Both the position numbers and the translations under genes were made by a program. The notes below the pieces were generated by a model. That model worked only from the letters and a program-made list of their open reading frames with translations, ran no database searches and was not told the DNA's origin. Shown here piece by piece: positions 23,901-36,400 of a stretch of 64,000 nt of DNA (within the stretch, counting starts at the first letter, position 1; every line of letters starts with the position of its first letter). The stretch is from Wuchereria bancrofti (lineage: Eukaryota; Nematoda; Chromadorea; Rhabditida; Onchocercidae), in contig SSBO01000009.1 in assembly GCA_005281725.1 (NCBI GenBank), forward strand, positions 7,068,303 through 7,132,302. The letters run 5' to 3'.

Positions 23901-26900
23901 TTTCTGCTAACATTTTTTCAGTGAAATGCGGTTTGTTAGATAGCAGTCGTCCATCACTTTTCATTCTCAACGAGCATCTTCGAACCAGATAACTTGATTT
24001 TTCACACCAAACAGAGAGTTAGCTCTCTATGTAGTTTTGTATGGAGAACTAATATATAATCCAGTTTCCCTTTAAAGTGGCAATTAACAGCAATAATATA
24101 ATAGCATATATAGTAAACATATGATAAGTGTATAGACAGATTGTAGTATGTGATTTTCTCTGCAAAAACGACTTAATTATTTAATAAAAGAATATTAAAG
24201 GATATTTTCGCAAACTGATATACGTGTACGTAATTACTGCACGTTTTGTTAGAATTCAAGGCTATCGGGATCTACCTATTTTAAATGATTGCGCTAGTAT
24301 TTGGATTGAGCTTCCTTATTGTCATTACCAAACATGCTATGAGTTCTTTGTTTTCTAAAGTATTTCAGCTAGTGTTTGAAATTGGAAGTAAATTTGAATA
24401 TAGTTAACAATCAGATCAATCCGTCATAGTGTCCTTATTTCTCCGAGCAATCTAAGGTTCAAACCTTTCTGCCACTAAACCTTCATTTATGTTACAATGT
24501 AATTTATAAAATGTACATATCTATGCTCGTGAGAAGAGGGGTTGGTAGTATTTTGCATAAACTAGCATGTCGAGCTTTGTGAGCAGCAGTAATGTTAATA
24601 GTGATTATAACGACTTTAGGTCCTTAATAATCTCTTTTTAATCTATAAAGTTCTGAAAGCAGATCTGATTGAATGTGCTGAATCATAATGGATGCACATT
24701 AATGGAATTATATTAGGTAAATGTGTAGCAATTTGGTGAACTAAACAAGTATAATAAAATGGATGTATAAAATTAGTCAACACTGACAGTTAGCGCTCGC
24801 AGTTGGGTGAAATTTAATTGTTTGGAAGGGAATTCTTCAAAATACTTGTTCACAAGTGGGAAATTAATGAATAATATCTGAGGGAAAGGGAAAAAAGAAT
24901 TTTCTGACAAGCCGAATATAAAATGATGGATTGGTTTGTGGAAATAATTAAACATGTTTATCAAAGATTTCTCTTTTCATCTCGGCTTCCTTTAGCTGAT
25001 TACAAAAGTGCATTGTTTTTTTGTTAAGCCCAATTGAATCATACTCAGGTTTCAAGCATCATTGGATCTTGAATTCTACTTAAAGAATTTGCTTTCCCTC
25101 AAATTTTGTTCTGTAATATTTTTTTGGTATTGAAGTCATAAAACTAAATTAAATTATGAACATCAAAATAAAATAGATAAACGACTTTTTCTAATAATTA
25201 CTTCGAAACGTTGAAACACTGTTTTGATGTTTTTTTTTGTTAGCATCTTTGACAACTCGGAGGTTTTCCTGAGAACGATTAAAGGGATCAGTTTTCACTT
25301 TCGTCATTATCGAAAGCTGTAGCTATTTTCGCAATTAATTAAGCAGCTAAATATCCTTAGCATTGGTGCAGACTGCTTTGGCTAAAATTTTTTACATTGT
25401 TTTCGTTTTTTCGTAGATTCCTTGTATTCGTTTTGCTAGAAAATATCTTTTTTTCATTAATTTGAACATAAGGCTTTTAATTCCTGTGGTGGAGAAAAAC
25501 TCATAAATCAACGCTTTACAATCCGGTTTAGTATCCTGAATAAACGAATATAGATAGGGATAAAGCGACAATTAAATGCGACGATTCGTGCATTTTGCAT
25601 TTAAGTCATTTCTAAACCGTTAAAAATGTTCTTAAAAAAAGAGAAAGTGGGTCAAAGATTTCTCACTTTTAAATAATGAGCGTAGTTCTATGTAAGTATT
25701 GCTCGAATTGCTTGACTTCATAAATTTAAAGAACATTTATGCGAATTTTTTGCTTAAAAGAGATGAAAGGAGACTTTTTTAGGAATATACAGGGAAGATT
25801 CGAAAAAAGAAAGGATTAATAGTTGGAGCATATAGAGCCAACATGGAATCATTATTTCCACTTTGTACACGGAAGAAACAGATAATATTCCCAGCTAAAC
25901 TACTCTTTGCCAACCAACAACTCATGAAGAGCGCCGTTAATCCGTTTAAGTTACTAAAAGAAAGTGCTGCACAAGTCGGTATGCCTCATTTCTTGGATTT
26001 TTTGTAGGTTCTGTTACGATTTCAGCTTAAAAGCATTTCATATTGAAAAAAAAAGGGATGGGACAAAACCTTTATTTCGGAATTTCATGAGAACTGAAAA
26101 AATGGTAAATTGAAACAGCAGATAGGTTTTTTTTTCATTAACTTATTGATTAATTGGTAAAATATTGTAATAGGCAGTAGTAAGGACTGAAAAAAGAGAA
26201 ATAAATATGCACTGCTGGATTTAGGAAAACAACATGTAGAAATTAATTTGTTCATTTTCTAAAAATTTTAAGGATTTCTGAAGCGAATGTAAAGCAATAA
26301 CATAGTTGATCGGTTTTCTATTTAATTTCATAATGAATGATGGGAACAGTAATGAAATTGTGGCACTCCTTGAATTTATCTAAATAAATTGATGGCAACT
26401 TGTCTGGGACCAATTTTTTTTTTCACTTTCTCACAGGACATCTTTTCTTGGATGGCGCTGTGGGATGGAATTATTTATCAGTCTTATGGAATTATTCACC
26501 TTTATCAGACTGTTAATGTGACAGTGAAAAGCTGTCATATCAAAATTAGTAATAATTGTACGCATTTATTCATAGAATCATAGATAACTGTTGGTAGCTA
26601 ATATTTCCTCATATCTCAATTCTCGAAAATTTAAATTTAAAAACCTGATAAGATATTGGTGTCGTGCTTTTTAAAATTTGGTTTTTTCAGATATGTTGGA
26701 CTTTTTTTTGTAACTGTCACTTTTTTCTAAACATATTTGTTGGAAAGTGATATATAGAGGACTCGAGAATTTTATTTCACTGATTCTGAAGAGTTCAAAA
26801 AAAAATTTCTTTTTGTTTATGCTTCTGTTTTGCACAAACTGGTAAGCAATGAAACTGTATTACTCTGCTTATTTTTGCTACCATTTCAGATGACGAATCC

Positions 26901-28616
26901 GGTAATAAACAAAGATTTGCACCGATAATAATCGGTTGTTTACCAACAGCTAGTCAGCAGTCTAATATGCTTACTTCAATGATATTCAATTTAATCATGC
27001 ATTTATGTGCTGTGAAAAAGGATACAATGTTTCAGTATGGTGCTGTACAGCTTATCACATTTCTTTCAGCTGGGTAAGTTATTAGTATTGAAGTAGTTGT
27101 TTTTTGAAATATAAGAAAATTTTGACAGTCACATTTCTTAACTATCAGTTTTACGTATAATGTTTTTCTTTATTTCGCTGTTTTTTTTTTTTTTTTGACA
27201 TAACAACAGTCAGTAATTATTCTCGGCGTTTACTGAATAGTTTATGTGTTGTGGTTAGCGAAGAAACATCTATTGTCCCATTTTTTAAATATAGAGGCAC
27301 TCATAAAATTGATGTCCCCTACCTTTGTGAATTTTCTTTCAATTAATTTTTTCTTGCAAAAGAAAATTTATTATTCTTTTTTTAAACTGGCTTTCTCTAG
27401 TCGAAGAGAATAGAGACAGTGTTTCTCGTGCTCAGTAATTTCACGTTTTCGTCTTAAAAAAAACCCAATAAATTTTGCTTCTATTTTGCAAATAAATTGG
27501 AGCTTTTTTTTGAGCAATTTTGTGCTGGCAACGTGTGCTATGGATCCCAATATGCAGTTCGTATCGAATGGAATCAAACACAAATCCTGGCTACTCAACA
27601 AATTATTTGCTGTTAAACCATTATCTGGTTATTCAGGATTTCCACATAACGCTTTTAGCCCCCCATTTCCGCTATCCAGTTCTTTCTCTTATGAGAAAAA
27701 ATTTAATTCGGTAATCTCTTTTTTTCATTTTTGTTATGATTTCCATATTCATACTGATAATATTAGTGTTTGGGATAATAAAAATATCACTATTATGATG
27801 CTTTTTCTTTTTTGTTTAATATTTGCTTGAGAGACTTGTAAGAAAGACTTTTATTTTAAATTTTTTAAGGCTTCATAAAACCATTTTCAAATTTACTAAA
27901 TTTTTGTCACATATCATTGAGTTTAGTTTTGACAATTTGTTAAATTTTTTCACTGAGTTTAAATGTTTAGTTCTTATTAAATAGTCATTATTTGTTTGAT
28001 GTAATGTTTCAGATTGGTATTAGGAACGAAAATCTATATGGTGTGACAATAGAACCGAGAAACGAAATTGATATTGGTAATCTGAATTTATTGGTCAGTT
28101 CGAATGAGGAAATTCTAATGAAGTACGCATTTTGGATTACTTTTACAGGCAAAATGACTGCTAAAACAAAAGTCGCCCAAAAACTCAGGTATGATACAAT
28201 ATTTACTGCCGATTGACATCAGTTGGGTCATAAATCTTTTTCTGGGACTGTATGAGATATGGACTCGATTTTCTTTTTATCGATTGTCAGATTTTCGCGC
28301 TATTGGTTTAGTAATTCTGCAGACCTCAGCAGTTAGAAACTATTCGATATCGGTTGAGTTTCATTTTTTAAACTCCATGTTTAATATATCATAATACGTA
28401 GGATCTTTCAGGGAATGGCTTCCAAAAGCAAACATAGATCTAAGCTCTTTGGTTGAATCCGATGCTAAAGTTGCTGATTTGAAACTGGAAGATTTCGATA
28501 AAATATTTTCTTTGTTGCATATGGAGTTGAACGATGATTTTACGCATATTGGTGAGCTAAGAAATTTTTATGCTCACTTCAGGCCTGCAATTGAAAATGC
28601 TAAATTTGCCGATTAA
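20907..28616 (+). CDS. TFB2M-like protein (mitochondrial transcription factor B / rRNA adenine dimethylase fold)
   Basis: TFB2M works with the mitochondrial RNA polymerase to melt promoters. It derives from KsgA/Dim1 rRNA adenine dimethylases. Predicted exons are 20907-21059, 21432-21666, 22044-22216, 25783-25978, 26890-27073, 27515-27710, 28013-28188 and 28412-28616. All phases agree, giving 505 residues. Residues 130-190 align with the SAM-domain start: NIAVFDLHSRRFVERLLNAG then SLSIIE, where family members have an E-x-GPG-type loop and an acidic strand end. APIIIGCLP near residue 277 sits where the family has its motif IV strand. The C-terminus, VESDAKVADLKLEDFDKIF, resembles human TFB2M around KQEDEKVVNMHPQDFKTLF. 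The first two exons (about 130 residues, Lys/Glu-rich, with a plausible mitochondrial presequence) are joined mainly on phase and could belong to another gene. The 3.6 kb intron 3 is unusual. AATAAA overlaps the stop and recurs at 28654. I am confident that this is one spliced gene from exon 3 on, and less sure of the name. Confidence 0.6.
22217..25782 (+). other. large intron 3 of the TFB2M-like gene
   Basis: A 3.57 kb intron between GTTCGT at 22217 and TTTTTTAG at 25782. AT-rich throughout, with frames at 22610-22864 (+), 23210-23497 (-) and 24773-24964 (-) that look like chance. TAAATATGTTAAT is repeated in tandem near 22884-22915. A short perfect hairpin, GAGAGTTAGCTCTC, lies near 24013. 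I see no nested gene. Confidence 0.45.
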
Positions 28617-30418
28617 TAAAACTGTTGCTTATATTGCACAAAGTGACAGGTGAAATAAACAATAGTATAACTGATTAAGATTTGATAAATATATACAGAA
28701 AGGTTAACAGATATAAAACATTAACTAGACAGATAAAACATTACTGCTGGTTGCTAAAACAACCAGCAGTAGTGGATGTCATTAGTTATAGAGTTAGATT
28801 TAAGAATTAAAGTGGAACAATTTTATAGAATAATTGGCCTTCCAGTTCATGGTTGTACTCTGTTATTCGTTTCTGTGCTTACATTTTTAATTTTTATAAC
28901 TGCGTTTTTTGAGGATCTCAATGATTTGCATTCCTGGTTTTATTCGGTATTTTCACTTTATGTTATTATGTTATTGTTGAAAAGTATATCACTTACACAG
29001 TTCATTATTCGTGTAATATTTTCCATCTGTTACTGAATTTTCCTTAGTCGCTTGGATTCCAATTCGAACAGAGTTTTAGGTGAAGTCTGACAATGCAAGG
29101 AGACATAAATTCACGTTGACATATGTTTTTATTCAGTTTTCATTATTCCACTGTATATGCATATGTATGATGTCATTTATTAGTTTAAAGAAGACCCGAT
29201 TGCTGTTTATAAATCTGATATTCTTTTTTAAAATCAGATATGTAATGTTTTGTGTGCCTGTCATTTGGAATTTACACATCCTACTAGGTTGTTTTTGATT
29301 GCTTTCGATGTTATTTGTTTGGAATTAAATTTGTTGTTACTTGTCTGTTAAAATGAGATGCATATCTTACGTGGTCAGCTTGAAGTTATTCAATCGAGGG
29401 AATTGCCATGAACGATTTAATTTTGACATTTCGGTCTCTGGCATCGGGTAGCTTTGATTTCAAGTCTGTTTGAAAGCTTAATATATCATAGTCCAACTTC
29501 AGATGCATTCGAGGCGTATGGGTTGTGGGATTTTCTATAGGAACTGTACTATGAATGAAGGGTCAGTCTGGGTCTCCGAATTAGTCTGCTCCTTAGGAAG
29601 TGTGGTATAGTGAAGCTAAGAGGAGGAAGAAAACTTATCGAGAAGCTGCAGAAGGAGATAGTAGTTTTGTGTCGAAGTCAAACATTCGATAAGTCTGTTC
29701 ATAGCGTTGAATGATTCGGACAAGTAAAGGAAGCTTAACGGTAGGTTTAATTTAATTCTCAACGATTCTTCTATGCATTCCCGAAAAGTTGCCATTCATG
29801 AGTTCAATTTTGTCCTCATTGACTGCCATTTCCGGCATAATATCTATCTATCGATCAATCCATTATTTTATGTTTGTCACGATTAGCAGAACCGATCTGT
29901 TTTGAAATTAATATATTACACGAGCAATTTAGTAACTGTTGTGAACAATCACCCTTTCATGTAGAATGGAAGAGAGAGAAACGGAAAAAGAGATCGGGAA
30001 AGAGAGAGAGAGAAAGTGGACGAGTGGGAGAATGGTGGCTTCGTCTCATCCATTTTGTCTCATTGATTGTTAAATTTAGCTTCGTTCTTTTTAAGCTATC
30101 AGTTTTTTTTTCTTTTCTTTCTGAAATGATTGATCGATCCTCTCTTCCAAATATTCAATATTTGTTTTAACTGCTTTTTTTTTAAAATAATTTGAAATGA
30201 GATGATAACACATGAAATGGAACTGTAATTTTTTCTGTAATTGCCGTGGTAGTAAGCAAGCACTGATGAATAAATAATGCTTGAGCTAAGGAAATATGGT
30301 ACTTCTATTTTGATGCATTAGAAGTACTTGATTATACTTATCCTTTATTCTGCTTCTCTAGTTAGTCTTAAAATTTGCTTTTAATTTTCTTTACTTCTCA
30401 TTATTATGGAAGGGGAAG
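28617..30418. other. spacer between the TFB2M-like gene and sos-1
   Basis: About 1.8 kb. It holds the 3' region of the TFB2M-like gene, a perfect hairpin at 28743-28770, and presumably the sos-1 promoter. A purine run of GAGAGA type lies at about 29966-30022. Frames at 28776-29036, 29080-29298 and 29874-30170 are rich in Phe, Leu and Ser and show no domain or splice support. The stretch at 29390-29760 is somewhat GC-richer but has stops in every frame. Confidence 0.45.
28743..28770. repeat. perfect 11-bp stem hairpin downstream of the TFB2M-like gene
   Basis: ACTGCTGGTTG and its exact reverse complement CAACCAGCAGT are separated by six bases (CTAAAA). The hairpin lies 127 bases after the TFB2M-like stop codon and after two AATAAA signals. 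It could shape the transcript end, but a chance hairpin or a decayed inverted repeat is equally possible. Confidence 0.6.
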
Positions 30419-33400
30419 ATGCTGTCTGATACTTCAGGTGGAGCCACACGTCATTCCATGAGCATCAGCGTGGGTGATGCTACCTTTAATCGCTCATTAG
30501 CAGCTAACCGTCAATCGCAGTGGAAGAGTCAGAAGGTATTCATCGATCGGATATATCAGGTAAATATCTCTCTAATTATCACTTGTTGCATACCGCGCTA
30601 TACTTTACCACTGACTAGTGTAAATCATCATTACGTTCTTCCCTTACTTCGTTACATTGCAGTAAATTACATCTTTGAAGTCCTTGGAATTTTCATTACC
30701 TCTTACCGTTAATATTCATTATTATACTACCAGATTTTCAGCTATTTTTTAAATGCTTCTGATTGTTTCAATGTAGCTTTATCATTGTTTGTATACATCT
30801 ACAGATATCTAATAATTGCCATCCTGGCATCGGACTGGACCAAGCAGCTGCTGAACATATCCAAGAAATCTTGATATGTTTATTTTTTGAATTACTGGAA
30901 TCTCATCCACAGACAATCGAGGACATGGAACGAAATATGCGTACCACTTTGCCGGCAAGCATGTTCCATTGGGTTATGCAGGTACTCCCTTCGTTAAAAT
31001 CTTCATTATTCTTTCCGCGCTGCCGTTATCAAATGTTTTTTGCACTGCAAATGATTGTACAGATCTTCTGTTTCAGTTTCAAAATACTCCTGAAGCATTA
31101 CACAGAATTCCACGGAAAAAACTTCATGATAAACGAAATGCAAACTCGAAAAGCCTGATGTCACTTTTGCACATGTTGCAACCAAAACTGAAGGTATCAT
31201 TTGGTGTCTTTCACTTTGAAATCAATAGTTTATTGCAATGTTATACAAATAAGAACTGTTGAATGTTGCAGGAATTGCTGGGTTACAAATTAGATGAGGA
31301 GGTGATGCTGTACTTGCTATCCGTTATCGAATACATTGCTGCAGATATACTAAAGGTATGTTGGAAGCATCTTTGTTTCTTTTTTTGAAGTAACATATGG
31401 TAATGTAATGTTCAGTTATTTCCTAGATGTAATTGTCTTTTATTTCAGTGGACTGGAAACTATGTGAAAAATATAAGGAAATGTGATCCCACTATTGGTT
31501 TGCAGAATTTGAAAATTGCACTTAGTGCTGATACAGTGAGTAAAACATTTTATTATGATTCATTTGTATCATTGATAAACGTTGGAGTTTTAAGTAGATT
31601 AGTGGTAAATCTTTCTACCAGACAAGAAGATAATTCTTCTGCCTTTTCTAAAATTTACGTTTGTGCTTTATTATTTGGATAACTTTTCGATTCAAATATA
31701 TATATATAATATAATATATTTCTTCTACTATGCTTAATAACCTTTTCTGCCTTCATAATTCTAACTTTGTAGAGCTTGATGGAGCTTACAGAGATGTTGT
31801 ACAATGAAGAGGAAACATCCACAGCCGGAATATTAAATGATAATGTCGAAGATATCGTGCAAGAAATGTCATATGATGAGGTGCTTTTTAGGTGATTTTG
31901 AAATTATCACGTATCTTTTATTTATATTGTATCATATGACACTGCTGTTATCAGCAAATTGCAATTCTCTGACTTTTTTGCGCGTTCATTTGTTGTACAT
32001 ACACTTATTATCTATTGTCCTCAAAAGAGATGTAAATTCAGGCATCACGCGATTTCAATCGTGAAGAAGCTCAATATCTTCGTGATCTTAATCTCATCAT
32101 CCATGTCTTTCGGCGTCGTTTTGAAATTGCTTTCGAGGATGATACAGTAATTTCTAATAAGCTTAATATTTTCTCGCATTATAATTCTATTTGTTTATGA
32201 CTAAGTTCTCGTTTTTTTTTTTGGTCAGCTATCAGTATAAAATATATTTCCAGCACTGTCTTGATGAAATGTTTGGTAACATTTTGGAATTGCATGAATT
32301 AACAGTGAAGGTCCAGCGAATGTTGGAAGATGCAATTGAAATGTCTGATACTCCATGTGTAGGAGCTGGTTTATGGGAACTCGCGGAAGCTCATGAATTT
32401 GATGTTTATATTGCTTATATGGTATTTTCTACAAGATAAATAAATTCAGCAAAATATGGTTTGAAATCTCTTCCTTATTTTTGAACACGGAATGTTAGGA
32501 GTTTATGATATATTTTAAGGATTTGTTCAAACAGTCGCTGACAACTGTAATAGAAAAAGTGTTGAACGATGCTAAATATGAACAGTTTTTCTTGGTAAAT
32601 ATGGTGTTCTTTTTTTTTTTTTATTGTTTAGAGTTATTATTTCTAACATTTCGCACATAATCACAGTTTTAACGCAAATAGGGAACATTGTGAATAAATG
32701 AGTATATTTTGGAAAGAAAATTTTTTTGAGACATTCGTTTTTTTTTTGAGCTGGAAGATCGGACGCACAGTATAACTCCTGGGGGTGAAACGTTTCGACT
32801 TGCTGTTAAATACGTTCTTCCTTCTCTTCTCGAAATTCCTGTTGTTCATTTCTTTCGTTATGTTGAATTTACAAATGTTAGTTTTTTCCTAATTCTAAAA
32901 ATTTAGATTCAGTCTGAATTCATTCAAATTTTAGTCTGAATTTTTCAGTTTGATAAATCCCGTTATCCTAACAGTGCTAAATTTAATAAGCAATTTCAGT
33001 ATAGTAAATCTGTTGTATCATAAAATCGTATAAAGTGTATATATCCATTTTTAATTGCTAAGTCGTCATTTTTACAGATTTTTTTTTTTAATTCGTGGTT
33101 CATCCTAGATTTTATGTCATCTGGCACAACCACCTGATGAAATCGAAGATTTAAAAAGCACGAAAAGTTATTTTAGCGGTCTTGCTGTAAAAGTGGAGTC
33201 ACTATGTCCTTTATTTCTGATTAATCATCTGAAAACGTTAGTTCCAATTTTTATTTTCACACAATTGTATTATTTGAAGATTCCATGATTGCTGCTTCCC
33301 TTTTATGTCCGGTTCATTACCACTTTACATTTTATAGGGAACAAAGCGTCCGTGCTTTGCCAGAATCAAATTGCTCACGTCAGAGACGAAGGATTCAAGA

Positions 33401-36400
33401 AATTCAGCGAAGCATTGAATTATGGGAAGGGAAGGAAATTGGTTACAAGTGTGCAGAAGTTATTAGAGGTTTCATCTCTCTGGAATTTTCATAACTAAAG
33501 AATTATTCAGTGTCATGAAGAGCCCACATAACAAAGTTTTTTATAAATTAAAGTCCATTAAAGAGGAAAATAATTTCTCAATAAAAATACTGAATGAATT
33601 AGTTCTTTGTTCTTTATGCATTGTATATCTATAATATTATTTTGAAATTACAATATTACTCATTAACTTACCTTACAGAAGGTGATTTGTTATTGTTGCG
33701 ATCTGGACCACCATCTTCTGTTGGTAACATTTTTGTTTGTACAATTGGGCTTATTAAACCATTAGCTGCTTTACAACCAACGGTTTAAATTCCTAAGAAA
33801 TAAAAAAAATAATTTTATGCTATTATAATTAAACGTTTTTCCTTGAATTTTAGCAATCTTATAATGTTTTTTGCTGGGTTTATTATTTCCGAATTTCAAA
33901 AATTCCATACAGATACGCTGAAAAAGAACAGGGGAATAACTGTGCGTCATACATTTCTCTTCGATCATCTTTTGGTGCTTTGTAAAACGTTACGCTCTTC
34001 AAGACCAGAGAAGCCACTTTATAAATTCAAGGATAAAGTGCTTATACGTAAAACAGATATATTCGATCTAAAAGATACTGAAGGTTGGTGATTGGTGCTT
34101 TTATTTCATTTTTTTACTTTAAACAAGGTACCATTTGTACTAACCTAAATGTTATTAGCTGAAAAATATCTGTATTGTAGCTGATTTCACTTTTGCCTGA
34201 TCTAGTGACTTATTGCAGAATTTCAAAATGCCTTTAAAATTGTATCGCGATGGATAACTCATGAACGAGGAGACAACACTTCCTGGATTCTGCTTTGTCG
34301 AACGCCGGAAGAGAAAACTAATTGGATGTGCGATTTAGTCAAAATTCAGGCGAAAAGGTATAAAACTCTTCGATTTGTTTATATATTCACTTGCAATAAA
34401 ATTTAAAATTTTCGATTTCTTCTTTTTCCTTAGGTTTCTTCTTTTCTGTGCCTTTTAGTTCATTAGATCGAATGTTGGACGCATCGTTAAAAGAAGAAGA
34501 AAAGCGAGTTCCACTAATTTTGCCGACATCTGACCAGTATAGGTATTAATTTTACATTTCCATTGATATTCTTGCTTACAAATACTTTGTGACATTTATT
34601 GTTATAATAATGCATTTAGATTCTTTTTGAATTCTTTTAATTAAAATTCCAGGTTCGCTGATCAAGACTGCGATGAAAATATTGTGTTTGAAGATTATAC
34701 ATCAAGTAGTGGGATACCAGTCGTTAAGCATGGAACTGTTCTAAAACTTGTTGAACGCCTAACTTATCACTTGCAAGTTCTTAATCGTTTTTATTAGGAA
34801 GTTCTGCGGATTTTGGTACTAACAGTTGATAACAAATTCGTGGATTGCACTGGTATTTTTGTTAACTTTTTAGCCTTTTCCACAGTGTTTAAAGTCAAGA
34901 ATAAAGTTGTCCTGTGTTAATCATCCACTTTTTAGATACACGGATTATAATTATGTGCGCACTTTCCTGACCACTTATCACTCATTTTGCACATCCTCAG
35001 AATTGTTGCAGTTGCTCATCGAACGTTTTCAAGTACCTACTCCGCCACAACTCCAAATAGCTGAAGCGAATAATATATCTAATTTGGAATCACGGTAAAA
35101 TCAGGGAGATGCTATTAATTTACATTTCGAAATCTATGGAAATGCAATTTAGGATTGGAATAAATGCGTTTTTTCTAAAAAATAATGTACAGAAAGGAGA
35201 GTTCGTTGCATACTTGCATTGTTTTAGTGAGCTTTTAAATGGTCCTTGTGCTGCAGCACATTCTCAGGATCTGGGGACCCAGTTTTCTCCGACGCTGCTA
35301 AATAGAATTGAGCGAAGTTATCAACGATTTCGCAAAGAATACCAGCAGCCAATACAGTGCAGGTATTTTTCCAATATTTTCCTTATATCATTATTAATTA
35401 ATTTTATTTTGGAGTTTCTTTTTATCGATGATAGATTCAGCAGAAAAGTGAATAATAAGTACTTGGAACCTTATAAATTTTTAGATGAATAAAAAGTTTT
35501 TAGTTATCTGCAGAAGTTTATCTCATAACAAATTTTTGCACAGAGTACTAAGTGTGATTCGACAGTGGGTCAATAACCACTGGTATGATTTCGAGCATAA
35601 TCCCGTTTTGTTGCAAAACTTATGTTCGTTTTTGGAAGAAACTGATTCTCATGGAAAAGTTATCAATCAATACAAGAAATGGTGCAAGAGTATTAAGGTA
35701 ACAAATTTCTTGTTTATAATTCATATCCTTTTTATTTATAATTTGATTTTGCACAATGTTATTGTTTTTATAGTTTTATTGTCAAAAATGTAAGTGAACA
35801 GTTGAACTTTGTCTTATTTATACACTTTATCACGGCTATTCCTTATTACTTTTGTCCTTTTCTCAAAAAATTCTTTCATTATAAATCTTAACTTTTTTTT
35901 TCATACTTGTATCGAAAGGAAGAAACGAGCTGATATAATACCGTCGGCGACACATAGTGCTTTAGAAAGCGAACCTTCCCCAGTGGCAACTACTTCGTAT
36001 GGTCCACAGAAACCGAAAGTAAGATAATATACGTTAGTTGTTGTACGGATTAAAAATTTTCAAAACTTTCGAATCTTGTTAAACACAGGGAGCTTGCTAC
36101 GTACTTCTTGATTAGAAGTTTGATTTTTGTTTCTTTGTTTTTTTGTTTTTTTATATAAATGAATACAGCACGTAAAATCAATTAAAGAATTCCAGTTAAA
36201 AATTCTATCTTTGTTTCTTTGTTTTAGTTATAACATTTAATTTAAATGGGTATTTTTAGATTTTGTGGCATATTGCCGAGAAAGGAGCCATCGAAACGTA
36301 CGATCTCTTGTCATTACATCCAATTGAAATCGGTCGACAGATAACCCTGTTGCAATTTGACCTTTATAAAGCTATTAAACCCATCGAATTGGTTGGTTCA

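Noticed and set aside
24440..24490. GGTTCAAACC-like tRNA T-arm word
   Set aside because: No matching acceptor stem, D arm or anticodon arm could be folded around it.
27520..27714. Alternative frame (CWQRVLWIPIC...) over exon 6 of the TFB2M-like gene
   Set aside because: Neither end fits the phase of the flanking exons, whereas the overlapping frame NFVLATCAMDP... fits both.
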